Origin: Acetobacter ascendens
Lineage (GTDB): Bacteria; Pseudomonadota; Alphaproteobacteria; Acetobacterales; Acetobacteraceae
DNA: 64,000 nucleotides
NCBI RefSeq assembly: GCF_001766235.1
Contig: NZ_CP015164.1
Span: 2,507,001-2,571,000, forward strand
Reading direction: 5' to 3'
This document shows positions 28,875-36,952 of this stretch, one piece after another. The first letter of the stretch is position 1. Every line of letters starts with the position of its first letter. The notes beneath the pieces were generated by a model. That model saw only the letters and a list, made by a program, of their open reading frames with translations. It made no database searches and had not been told where the DNA came from. Position numbers and translations under genes: made by a program.

Positions 28875-29976
28875 AATGAATACGCTGGCCGCCTACCCAT
28901 ACTTCCTGCACATGCAGGTTAGAATCCATCACAACAAAATCAGCACGTTTTCCGGCCTCTAATGTGCCGCGGTCATGCAGTCCCAGATAGTTTGCCGGAT
29001 TGCGCGTTAAAAGCGCTACAGCTTCGTGCAATAGTGTTCCGGTATTTACGGCATTACGCAGTGCGACATCCAACGTCAGCACACTTCCTGCAAGGCTACC
29101 ATTTGGCAAGCGTGCTGTGCCATTTTCTACAATCACGTCCTGCCCACCAAGTTGGCTTGGGCCATCTGGTAACCCAGCGGCACGCATGGCATCGGTTACA
29201 AAAACAAGCCGATCCGGCATTACGCGTTGAGCCAATTGAAATGTTGCTGGATGAATATGGTGTGTATCAAAAATCATCTCAGCGTAGGCATCGCTGCACA
29301 TCAAGGCGGTAACAGGGCCGGGGCGTCGGCTTTCAATAGGGGGCATGGCGTTAAAGAGATGCGTGCCACCAGCCATGCCACCAGCTTTGCAAATATGACA
29401 AATAGCCTGGTGGGCTTGTTCATAACTGGCAACAGTGTGGCCAAGGCTTACGCGCACGCCTGATTTGGCAAAACTTTTCATGGCAGTTTGTGCATGGGGT
29501 AGCTCTGGTGCCAATGTCACCACGCGCACGCAGTTTGTGGCAAGAACTTCTGAAACTTTATCTGGTGTTGGTGGGATATTAAAAGGGGGCTGCGCGCCAA
29601 GTTTATGGGGGCTAACAAAAGGTCCTTCCAGATGTGCACCATGTATCATGGGGCCATTTGAAATTTGCTGCCCAGTAACTTCAGCAATCGCTTGCAGTGT
29701 GTTGATAACATCCGGCCAAGGGCTGGTGATTGTTGTAGGTAACAATGTTGTCGTGCCATGTCGGGCATGAAACCTGCTGAGTATATGAATGGCTTCTACG
29801 CCATCCATTGTGTCTGCGCCGTTGCCTCCGTGGATATGTCCGTCAATAAACCCAGGGAGAATATAGCGGTTCATTTCATGTTTAGTGGGCACGATATGCT
29901 GGATTGTGGTTTCGAAATTTATCGTTCCACTTACAACTGTATTTGGAAGAACAAGATTTCCAGAAAGTTCGGTCAT
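28873..29976 (-). CDS. nagA: N-acetylglucosamine-6-phosphate deacetylase
   Basis: Amidohydrolase converting GlcNAc-6-phosphate to glucosamine-6-phosphate in amino-sugar and cell-wall recycling. The 367-residue protein carries the metal motif GFIDGHIHGGNG, the metal Glu in HLEGPFVSP, VSLGHTVAS, GGTHLFNAM and the catalytic Asp in VFVTDAMRAAGLPDG. The N-terminus (MTELSGNLVLPNTVV) is slightly short, but all active-site segments are present. It lies 12 bases downstream of the sugar transporter gene on the same strand. nagB and a GlcNAc kinase are not in the window. Confidence 0.93.
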   Translation of the reverse strand: MTELSGNLVLPNTVVSGTINFETTIQHIVPTKHEMNRYILPGFIDGHIHGGNGADTMDGVEAIHILSRFHARHGTTTLLPTTITSPWPDVINTLQAIAEVTGQQISNGPMIHGAHLEGPFVSPHKLGAQPPFNIPPTPDKVSEVLATNCVRVVTLAPELPHAQTAMKSFAKSGVRVSLGHTVASYEQAHQAICHICKAGGMAGGTHLFNAMPPIESRRPGPVTALMCSDAYAEMIFDTHHIHPATFQLAQRVMPDRLVFVTDAMRAAGLPDGPSQLGGQDVIVENGTARLPNGSLAGSVLTLDVALRNAVNTGTLLHEAVALLTRNPANYLGLHDRGTLEAGKRADFVVMDSNLHVQEVWVGGQRIH

Positions 29977-29988
29977 ATCAGTTAGCCA

Positions 29989-31254
29989 TTAGAAGTTTGT
30001 GTTATGGTGTATTTTTGAAAAACGTAAAATAAATAAAGAAATTATAAAATAGCATATGCAAGACAATGTGGAAAATGCGGCCTGAAACCCTATAATGGAT
30101 TTTAGCCACACAAAGCATTGCGGTAAAATACCACCCCCACAATACGCCATAACCAGCAACGCAGATACAAAAGAGGTTTTATTTTGAGTGGAATTTAAAA
30201 CGGTTGGAAAAAGAGATGGGAATATCATTGAATTTGAAAATCCAAGAAGTGCAATGCATGCAACAGATACGTATCCATCCATCATATATGCTAGAAAGCT
30301 TAGAGCAAAACCTGTGAGGCAGGGAAGTAGAAGAGCGCGTTCTTGAGACAAAATGCGCGGTACACATACCAACCCTACCAGATACCCACAAAGCATACAA
30401 ACAAGGGTAGCAGATGTAAAAAAACTTGATATTTCTAATGGAATATCAAATCCGGATGCATAAGTTCCAATAGCGTCTCCCGCCAGAACCTCTACGCCAA
30501 CGTAAAGAAACATGGCCATTACACCAAACCATAAAGTTGGGTTTGATTTTGTAGGTATGCTTGTTTCTGTGCGGCTTGAATCTGATATTTTTATATCCGG
30601 TAGATTTGAAAATTTTATATACAAAGTCGTTAAAGCCAAAAGCGCAGTCATTCCTATATATGGCCAGTAAATTGTAGAAATGAATTGTTTTTGTAAAAGA
30701 GGATTGCTGTGTGTAAGGGGCAATTGTCCAATGTGTGGCATGGCAAATCCCGCCAAAGCAACAGGAGCTAAAATGCCTCCAACTTTGTTACAAATACCCA
30801 TAATCGCAATGCGTTGTGCAGCGCGATCGGTCGGACCTAAAAAGCTTATATAAGGGTTTACGGCAACCTGCAGAAGCGCCAACCCACTACCTAGAATTAA
30901 AAATCCACATAATGCTCCATGATAGGATGATTCTTTCATAAATTGGCCTGTAACAATCATGCCTACTGTCATAATACTTAGGGCATATATGAGGCTTTGC
31001 CGCAGACCTTGTTTTGTTACAATTTTACCGGCCGGGATGCCGAATAAAAAATAGGAAATATAAAAAACAAAAGGAACTAAAAATGCACTTATATCATCAA
31101 GAGAAAATGCAATTTTTACAAAAGATATAAGGGGGCCATTCAGCCACGTTACAAAACCAATTATAAAAAATAATATTGCAACCAGAATAAGGGGTAGCCA
31201 GCCATAAGGCCCTGCCGGGCAAGAAACAGCGCGCCATAAGGTGCGATTGTGCAT
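29989..31254 (-). CDS. sugar MFS transporter (FucP/NagP type), AT-rich
   Basis: A 421-residue major facilitator with about 12 hydrophobic helices. It resembles the FHS/FucP-NagP group: FIIGFVTWLNGPLISFVK near residue 30 corresponds to the family opening, and AVNPYISFLGP with AAQRIAIMGICNKVGGILAP is diagnostic. Being 12 bases upstream of nagA, it most likely imports N-acetylglucosamine, as NagP does; this is inference. AAAGG lies 10 bases before ATG 31254. Base composition is clearly AT-richer than its neighbours (about 40% GC by sampling, with A/T-ending codons), which suggests acquisition by transfer. Confidence 0.85.
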   Translation of the reverse strand: MHNRTLWRAVSCPAGPYGWLPLILVAILFFIIGFVTWLNGPLISFVKIAFSLDDISAFLVPFVFYISYFLFGIPAGKIVTKQGLRQSLIYALSIMTVGMIVTGQFMKESSYHGALCGFLILGSGLALLQVAVNPYISFLGPTDRAAQRIAIMGICNKVGGILAPVALAGFAMPHIGQLPLTHSNPLLQKQFISTIYWPYIGMTALLALTTLYIKFSNLPDIKISDSSRTETSIPTKSNPTLWFGVMAMFLYVGVEVLAGDAIGTYASGFDIPLEISSFFTSATLVCMLCGYLVGLVCVPRILSQERALLLPCLTGFALSFLAYMMDGYVSVACIALLGFSNSMIFPSLFPTVLNSTQNKTSFVSALLVMAYCGGGILPQCFVWLKSIIGFQAAFSTLSCICYFIISLFILRFSKIHHNTNF

Positions 31255-31287
31255 GCAGGGCCAAGCCTTTCTGGGTTTTCAGCAAAA

Positions 31288-31716
31288 TCAGTTTGCAGAA
31301 TCAGGCAGGCTGTCAATTTTCTCACAGGTATGTGCCAGTTCAGCAGAAGGGTTTGGCGCTTCACACAGGCGCTGCACATCTGGTGCGCACATTTCTATGG
31401 AATTTTCAAAATCAGATTCCAGCACATCCTCTGCAATAGCCAGATCCTGATCATGAGACCGGGCCTCTTCAGCTTTGAGCATATCCTGCGTTTTATGCAG
31501 TTCTTTGAGTGCATCAATACAAGCTGGGCTAGCTGCTTCTGGTTTAAAGTGTAGGACGGCCAGCTCTTTTTGCAGTTGTGCATTGGGCACGTTTGTACGG
31601 GGCGGCGGATCATCATCTGCACGCGCAACTGCGGAGGCAGCAAGAGAGCCCATAAAAAAGAGGGATGCCAAAGTAAGAGGCCGAAAAAGCGGAGTGGAAG
31701 GGCGGAATAAAAACAC
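31288..31716 (-). CDS. putative exported protein of unknown function
   Basis: An unrecognised protein. I chose GTG 31716, with AAGAGAG 8 bases upstream, giving 142 residues starting with a good signal peptide (basic start, LTLASLFFMGSLAASAVARA, cut before DDDPPP). Longer frames start at ATG 31779 or 31836. The mature part is about 110 residues, acidic, helical in character, with four cysteines (SPACIDAL, MCAPDVQRLCEAP, HTCEKI), suggesting disulfides. The last third has DVQRLC-type spacing seen in small periplasmic Cys-rich proteins, but no family is claimed. Located 33 bases before the sugar transporter, perhaps co-transcribed. Confidence 0.5.
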   Translation of the reverse strand: MFLFRPSTPLFRPLTLASLFFMGSLAASAVARADDDPPPRTNVPNAQLQKELAVLHFKPEAASPACIDALKELHKTQDMLKAEEARSHDQDLAIAEDVLESDFENSIEMCAPDVQRLCEAPNPSAELAHTCEKIDSLPDSAN

Positions 31717-31859
31717 GCGCAAAACTCTCTTAATACACAGGTCTGTGCTTCTGGGGTGTTCTGTTTTTAGCCTGTTCATGGCCAGAAGGTAAAGCAACGG
31801 GCTTTGGTGGCTACTACACAGGGTTGGCATGCGCACCGATTTAGTGTTATGTAAAAAGC

Positions 31860-31953
31860 GGAAAGTCGGCAGTGGACGGATACCTTGCCAACCCGGTCAG
31901 ATCCGGAAGGAAGCAGCCATGGTAAGTTTCATCCGGGTCATTGTTCGGCTTTC
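31860..31953 (+). ncRNA. ffs: signal recognition particle RNA, small bacterial type (4.5S)
   Basis: The universally conserved SRP domain IV core is present: GGTCAGATCCGGAAGGAAGC at 31894-31913 followed by AGCC, with the GGAA tetraloop and the asymmetric internal loop that binds Ffh. The ends GGAAAG (31860-31865) and CTTTCC (31948-31953) close the stem, and GGAT/ATCC pair further in. Size of about 94 bases fits alphaproteobacterial SRP RNA, which lacks an Alu domain. It lies 75 bases upstream of dnaX. Confidence 0.93.
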
Positions 31954-32028
31954 CACCCGTTATTTTCCGCCAATGCGGCACGTGTTTCGCATATAAAACA
32001 AGGCGTGAACTTTTTCTTCGGGCAAGGC

Positions 32029-34023
32029 ATGAGCGACAAAATAGACGCGCAGCTTCCTCAGGATGAGGGACTCCCCAATCCTGAAATGGAAGGCCCCGGT
32101 CTGTTTGGTGATGAGCCAGCCCAGCAGGCACCAGAACAGTTCCCCCAAACGCAGGATCAGGCAGCATCACCTTACAGGGTGCTGGCCCGTAAATATCGCC
32201 CTACTACATTTGATGATCTGATTGGCCAGGAAGCCATGGTGCGTACGCTGCGTAATGCGTTTGCGCTAGGGCGGGTGGCGCATGCGTTTATGTTTACTGG
32301 CGTGCGTGGGGTGGGTAAAACCACCACGGCCCGTATTATTGCGCGCGCCCTTAATTGCATTGGGCCAGATGGTAAGGGTGGCCCAACGGCAGATCCATGC
32401 GGTGTGTGTGCAAACTGCGTAGCCATTCTAAATGACCGCCACCCGGATGTGCTGGAAATGGATGCCGCTTCCCGCACTGGTGTGGATGATGTGCGCGAGA
32501 TTATAGAAGCCACGCGCTTCCGCCCCATGCAGGGGCGTATGAAGGTTTTTATTATTGACGAAGTGCATATGCTTTCACGCAATGCCTTCAATGCGCTGCT
32601 TAAAACGCTGGAAGAGCCGCCAGCACAAGTTACGTTTATTTTTGCCACCACAGAATTGCGGAAGGTGCCAGTAACGGTGCTTTCGCGGTGTCAGCGGTTT
32701 GATTTGCGTCGTGTTCCGCAATCTGAATTGGTGGGATTGTTTTCCCGCATTGCAGAAAAAGAACATGTAAGCCTGTCATCAGATGCACTGGCATTGGTGG
32801 CGCGAGCTGCTGATGGCTCGGTGCGTGATGGGCTTTCCTTATTGGATCAGGCCATTGCACAGGGTACCGGTCAAACAGATGCAGATGGCGTAATTGGTGC
32901 CACAGTTATCAGTGACATGCTGGGTTTAGCGGATCGGGAAGTGATGTTCGATCTGCTAGAAGCTGTGCTGACAGGTAAGCCAGAGCGGGCCTTGGCGTTG
33001 CTGGATGCTGCATACGCACGTGGTGCAGACCCCGGCCTTGTGTTGGGGGATATGCTGGAGCTGGTGCACACAGTTTCCCGACTGCGCGCCGTGCCCAGTC
33101 TGCGCGATTCGGCTGATATGCCAGAAGCCGAGCGTGTACGTGGCACGCATATGGCAGATACCTTTACTGTGCCAGTGCTTATGCGGGCGTGGCAGATGCT
33201 GGTAAAAGGGATGCAGGAAGTAGAAGCTGCATCTGATAGGCGCGCTGCCGCAGATATGGTGTTGATTCGCCTATGCTATGTGGCAGATCTGCCATCTCCA
33301 GAAGATTTAATAAAACGCCTTTCTGGGGCAGGAAATTCGGCAGGGCAGGGGGGAGCACCTTCAAACGCTGGCGGCAGTTCCGAAGGTGCATCGGCTGGTG
33401 CAATCTCTGCATTACCTACATCATCTGCTTCTGTAGGGCATCAGCCACCGCCTTTGCGTATGGTCAGTGGTGGGCAAAGCGTTACTGCTGCCGTGCCAGT
33501 AGTTGCCCCAGTGCCTACGCCATCTGTTGAGCCACAAGCGCCACCTCATCCGCGCACATGGCGAGAAGCTGTGGCTTTGGTGAAGGATCAGAAAGAAGCC
33601 ATCTTGCATGGGCAGCTTCGGCATGCAGCGCATCTGGTGTCCTTTGCGCCGGGGCATATTGTGTTGCGGTTTGAACAGCACGTGCCCGCTGGTGCCGCGC
33701 AAGAACTGCGTAAAGTGTTGGATCGCGCCACGGGTATGTCTTGGCGGGTGGGGCTTTCGGAAGAAGAAGGCGAACCCACGCTGGATGCACAAGGGGCTGA
33801 GATTATCCAGTTTCGGCGTAAGGAAGCCGAAGCCCATCCACTGGTAAAGGCCATTCTCACGTTTTTCCCGGATGCAGAACTGGGAGAAGTGCGCGATCAC
33901 GTTTTGGATGATTACGGCCTGCCACCAGAAGAACCTGTGCCCGAGCTGCTTTTTGCTCCGTTGGATGCAGAGTTTCTGGATGATGATGAACGGCCCTATG
34001 ATCCGGGCATGTCTCCAGACTGA
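32029..34023 (+). CDS. dnaX: DNA polymerase III subunit gamma/tau
   Basis: Clamp-loader ATPase of the replisome (664 residues from ATG 32029). An N-terminal acidic/proline-rich leader of about 45 residues precedes the AAA+ domain: SPYRVLARKYRPTTFDDLIG, Walker A GVRGVGKTT, a four-Cys zinc module (NCIGPDGKG...CGVCANC), Walker B FIIDEVHML and sensor FIFATTELRKVPVTVLSRCQRF. The C-terminal tau region is Ala/Ser/Pro rich, then a domain ending in acidic DDDERPYDPGMSPD. The longer frame to 31885 runs through the SRP RNA and is rejected. dnaX-ybaB-recR order is conserved in bacteria. Confidence 0.95.
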   Translation: MSDKIDAQLPQDEGLPNPEMEGPGLFGDEPAQQAPEQFPQTQDQAASPYRVLARKYRPTTFDDLIGQEAMVRTLRNAFALGRVAHAFMFTGVRGVGKTTTARIIARALNCIGPDGKGGPTADPCGVCANCVAILNDRHPDVLEMDAASRTGVDDVREIIEATRFRPMQGRMKVFIIDEVHMLSRNAFNALLKTLEEPPAQVTFIFATTELRKVPVTVLSRCQRFDLRRVPQSELVGLFSRIAEKEHVSLSSDALALVARAADGSVRDGLSLLDQAIAQGTGQTDADGVIGATVISDMLGLADREVMFDLLEAVLTGKPERALALLDAAYARGADPGLVLGDMLELVHTVSRLRAVPSLRDSADMPEAERVRGTHMADTFTVPVLMRAWQMLVKGMQEVEAASDRRAAADMVLIRLCYVADLPSPEDLIKRLSGAGNSAGQGGAPSNAGGSSEGASAGAISALPTSSASVGHQPPPLRMVSGGQSVTAAVPVVAPVPTPSVEPQAPPHPRTWREAVALVKDQKEAILHGQLRHAAHLVSFAPGHIVLRFEQHVPAGAAQELRKVLDRATGMSWRVGLSEEEGEPTLDAQGAEIIQFRRKEAEAHPLVKAILTFFPDAELGEVRDHVLDDYGLPPEEPVPELLFAPLDAEFLDDDERPYDPGMSPD

Positions 34024-34122
34024 CTCCGGTGAGCAGGTAATGCACGCCCCTCAGGCTGTGTGGTGTGACATATAGCAACAGACTGCCAGCGACAGGACAG
34101 TTTGAGAATAAAGGGATAGTTG

Positions 34123-34446
34123 ATGAAAAATCTTGCCTCATTGATGAAGCAAGCCACGCAGATGCAGTCCAAAATGGAGGCAATGCAGAGCACGCTGGAA
34201 GCCATGAACATTGAAGGTTCAGCCGGTGCCGGCATGGTGCAGGTTGTGCTGAGCGGTAAGGGAGACATGCGCTCCATTAAAATTGATCCCAAGCTGGCAG
34301 ATCCGGAAGAAATGGAAATGCTGCAAGATCTAATTGTGGCCGCTTGTGCAGATGCCCGCAAAAAGCTGGATGAAAAAGCCGCAGAAGAAATGCAGAAAGT
34401 GACCGGTGGCCTGAATCTGCCGCCAGGCATGAAACTGCCGTTCTGA
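34123..34446 (+). CDS. YbaB/EbfC nucleoid-associated protein
   Basis: A 107-residue DNA-binding protein that forms dimers of tweezer-like shape. The opening [22 protein letters not shown] is the helical arm, then [25 protein letters not shown] is the beta core, and the C-terminal helix [25 protein letters not shown] 34123 is preferred over the adjacent TTG 34120, with AAAGGGA upstream. It sits between dnaX and recR as in most bacteria. Confidence 0.94.
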   Translation: MKNLASLMKQATQMQSKMEAMQSTLEAMNIEGSAGAGMVQVVLSGKGDMRSIKIDPKLADPEEMEMLQDLIVAACADARKKLDEKAAEEMQKVTGGLNLPPGMKLPF

Positions 34447-34468
34447 TACAGCGGGACGGGTAGCAGAA

Positions 34469-35074
34469 TTGTCCGGTATGGGTGGGCAGGAAATAGAGCA
34501 GCTTATCCGGCTTTTGGGCCGGTTGCCGGGGTTTGGCCCGCGTTCTGCGCGCAGGGTTGCGCTGTATTTGCTCAAAGAGCCGCAAACCCGGCTTGCGCCT
34601 TTGGCGCGCGCAATGGAACGGGCAGGCAATGCCATAAAAACCTGCTCATCCTGCGGTAATCTGGATACAATAGATCCATGTCATATCTGCTCTGATCCTT
34701 TGCGAGATCAGGGGTTGATCTGTGTGGTGGAAACAATGGGTGATTTGTGGGCGCTGGAACGTGCAGGTGTACACCGTGGCGTGTATCAGGTTCTAGGTGG
34801 CACACTCTCTCCGCTAGCGGGAATTGGGCCAGAAGATCTGGACGTAGCTCCGCTGTTTGAAAAGCTGAACAAAGGCACAGTGCGCGAAATTATTCTGGCA
34901 TTAGGTGCAACGGTGGAAGGTGCTACCACTATGCATTGGCTGATGGATCAGCTTGCGCCTTATGGTGGTGTAACTGTCAGCCGTGTTGCGCAAGGCGTGC
35001 CCATGGGCGGGGCGCTGGATGTGCTGGATGATGGCACTTTGGCTGCTGCACTTGGCGCCCGGCGCCCAGCATGA
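34469..35074 (+). CDS. recR: recombination mediator protein RecR
   Basis: Part of RecFOR gap repair (201 residues). It shows the N-terminal helix-hairpin-helix region LIRLLGRLPGFGPRSARRVALYLL, the zinc finger CSSCGNLDTIDPCHICSD, the Toprim part ICVVETMGDLWALERAG and the ending GGALDVLDDGTLAAALGARRP. The start could be TTG 34469 or ATG 34478 (MGGQEIEQL); family N-termini fit the latter slightly better. 22 bases after ybaB. Confidence 0.94.
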   Translation: MSGMGGQEIEQLIRLLGRLPGFGPRSARRVALYLLKEPQTRLAPLARAMERAGNAIKTCSSCGNLDTIDPCHICSDPLRDQGLICVVETMGDLWALERAGVHRGVYQVLGGTLSPLAGIGPEDLDVAPLFEKLNKGTVREIILALGATVEGATTMHWLMDQLAPYGGVTVSRVAQGVPMGGALDVLDDGTLAAALGARRPA

Positions 35075-35094
35075 CGATAAAGGAGGCAGATACA

Positions 35095-35895
35095 ATGCCA
35101 CTGGATGGTTTTCCTATTTCGGCGACCATTCCCCGTCGTGCATTGGTGACGGGCGGAGGGGCACGGCTTGGGCGTGCTATAGCTTTAGGGTTGGCGCAGG
35201 CTGGGTTTGATGTGGCAATTCACTATCGCTCAGGCCAAGAAGATGCGCAGGAAACAGCCGCCGCTATTAACGCATGCGGGCAGAAAAGTTGCCTGTTGCA
35301 AGCTGATCTGGCGCGCGAAGAAGGGGTGGAGCCTCTGGTGGAACAGGCCTCGGCTGCCTTGGGTGGGCCGCTGGGTGTTCTGGTCAACAATGCCTCTACG
35401 TTCGAGCGGGATGAATGGCATAATGCCACGCGTGAAAGCTGGATGGCGCATCTTAAACCCAACCTGCGCGCTCCATTTGTGTTGATGCAGCATTTTGCCA
35501 AGGCACTGCCAGAAACAGCGCAAGGCATGGTGCTGAATATGCTGGATGAGCGCGTGTGGTCTCTTACGCCGCATTTTGTCAGTTATACGGTGTCTAAAAG
35601 CGCTTTGTGGACGTTAACGCAAACAATGGCGCTGGCTCTGGCCCCTAAGGGCATACGGGTAAATGCCATAGGTCCTGGGCCAGCATTGCCAAGTACGCGG
35701 CAGACAGAAGAACAATTTGCCCGGCAATGTGCATCTGTGCCTTTGGGGCATGGTACATCACCGCAAGAAGTTGCGCGCGCTGCGCTGGCGCTGTTGGCTT
35801 TACCCTCTGTAACAGGGCAGATGCTGGCATTGGATGGTGGGCAGCATTTACAATGGTCTCCGGCGTTGCCTGCCGGTGCTGTATTGGAAGAATAG
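35095..35895 (+). CDS. SDR oxidoreductase with pteridine-reductase (PTR1/FolM) signature
   Basis: A 266-residue short-chain dehydrogenase. AAAGGAGG at 35079-35086, 8 bases before ATG 35095, fixes the start; an upstream ATG at 35071 overlaps recR. The cofactor loop is TGGGARLG, that is TG-x3-R-x-G, the hallmark that separates pteridine reductases and FolM from ordinary SDRs (TG-x3-G-x-G); IHYRSG after beta-2 suits NADPH. NNAS and the catalytic YTVSK are present. The next gene, 3 bases on, is folB, so a role in reducing dihydrofolate or dihydromonapterin is likely. Substrate is inference. Confidence 0.8.
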   Translation: MPLDGFPISATIPRRALVTGGGARLGRAIALGLAQAGFDVAIHYRSGQEDAQETAAAINACGQKSCLLQADLAREEGVEPLVEQASAALGGPLGVLVNNASTFERDEWHNATRESWMAHLKPNLRAPFVLMQHFAKALPETAQGMVLNMLDERVWSLTPHFVSYTVSKSALWTLTQTMALALAPKGIRVNAIGPGPALPSTRQTEEQFARQCASVPLGHGTSPQEVARAALALLALPSVTGQMLALDGGQHLQWSPALPAGAVLEE

Positions 35896-35898
35896 AAA

Positions 35899-36300
35899 AT
35901 GGCTGTTTTTGCTCCATGGGCGGATCAGCCGCCTTTGCGCCGTCTGTTTATCCGCAACATGATTCTGGATGCCAATATCGGCGTTTTCCCGCATGAACAG
36001 GGGGTATCGCAACGTATTCGTGTATCCGTTTCGTTTGGGGTGGATGACCGTACAGATCTGGAAATTGGCGCGGATGATCTGAGCCGCACAGTTTCCTATG
36101 AGCAGGTGGTCGTGCTGGTACGCCAGATTGTGGCAGAGGGGCACGTAAGGCTGGTGGAAACATTGGCAGAACGTATTGCTGCCGGTGTGCTGGCAGATAA
36201 CCGCGTAAAGGTTGTGCGGGTACGGATTGAAAAGTTGGATGTTTTTGAAGAAATCGAAGCCGTAGGGGTGGAAATAGAAAGACGCTCAACATCTGCGTAA
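35899..36300 (+). CDS. folB: dihydroneopterin aldolase
   Basis: A 133-residue FolB-family enzyme splitting 7,8-dihydroneopterin to 6-hydroxymethyl-dihydropterin and glycolaldehyde in folate synthesis. The opening RLFIRNMILDANIGVFPHEQGVSQRIRVSVSF is the family start (commonly IGVxxxE), then TVSYEQVV and LVETLAERIAAGVL, and the C-terminal RIEKLDVF (V-x-K-P-type strand). Translationally close to the pteridine-reductase-like gene and ended by a strong terminator. Confidence 0.92.
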   Translation: MAVFAPWADQPPLRRLFIRNMILDANIGVFPHEQGVSQRIRVSVSFGVDDRTDLEIGADDLSRTVSYEQVVVLVRQIVAEGHVRLVETLAERIAAGVLADNRVKVVRVRIEKLDVFEEIEAVGVEIERRSTSA

Positions 36301-36320
36301 AAAATTGATGAGATCTTCAT

Positions 36321-36349
36321 AAAAAAAGCCCGCCTTTGGCGGGCTTTTT
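36321..36349. terminator. bidirectional terminator after folB
   Basis: GCCCGCC-TTT-GGCGGGC with A7 before and T5 after, serving folB (+) and the convergent FYDLN gene (-). Confidence 0.92.
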
Positions 36350-36373
36350 CTTTGCTGTGTTTATTGCAGCAGA

Positions 36374-36709
36374 TCAGGAATCGTGCTCATCCGAATCGGT
36401 GCTGACATCAATATCGGAGCTGATGTCATCATCATCATCGTCATCCAGATCGGCGGTATCTTCCAGCACGTCATCGGCATCTGTATCCGCATCTGTATCC
36501 AGATCAATATCGTCTTCACTGGGTTTTTTGGCGGGAGCTGCCGTTACCGGTGTGCTGGACAGGGTGTCAGAATTCCGGCGCAAACGGGGCACCAGTGGGG
36601 GCTGTTCCGTGCCACATTTGGGGCATACGGCAGGAGTGCGGTTTAGATCATAAAAATGGGCACCGCAGGAGACGCAGACGCGTTTGGTGCCGAGATCGGG
36701 CTGAGACAT
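36374..36709 (-). CDS. FYDLN acid-tail zinc-ribbon protein (TIGR02300 type)
   Basis: A 111-residue protein in two parts. Residues 1-35 form a zinc ribbon (CVSCGAHFYDLNRTPAVCPKCG) containing the namesake FYDLN. The remaining part is a low-complexity acidic tail of Asp, Thr and Ser (for example DTDADTDADD and a D7 run). The family is widespread and almost restricted to alphaproteobacteria, and its function is unknown. The gene is next to aroA-cmk-rpsA on the opposite strand, an arrangement I believe recurs in alphaproteobacteria. Confidence 0.9.
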   Translation of the reverse strand: MSQPDLGTKRVCVSCGAHFYDLNRTPAVCPKCGTEQPPLVPRLRRNSDTLSSTPVTAAPAKKPSEDDIDLDTDADTDADDVLEDTADLDDDDDDDISSDIDVSTDSDEHDS

Positions 36710-36952
36710 CTTGCTACCTGTCGATCCTGAGCAGTCAGATTGGGGGGCACAGATGCCCCGGAAAGAAGGATGACCCCTTCCCGCAACGCGGGGTGGAATC
36801 GAACCAGACTATAAGGCGACGCCAAATGCCATTGTGTTTTGTGTTCTGTCAAACCCGACTTGCAGAACAAATGCATTTTCTGGCAGCAGAAAGCAGTTTT
36901 TATGGTTTCTGGCGGATTGACTTGCCGCCCCACACGCCGGAATGAACAAGGT

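Noticed and set aside
31885-32028. 48-codon N-terminal extension of dnaX
   Set aside because: It runs through the SRP RNA gene and lacks a ribosome site; ATG 32029 fits better.
36740-36830. Possible tRNA on the minus strand (GGTTCGATTCC)
   Set aside because: The T-stem and acceptor stem do not pair and no anticodon arm can be placed.
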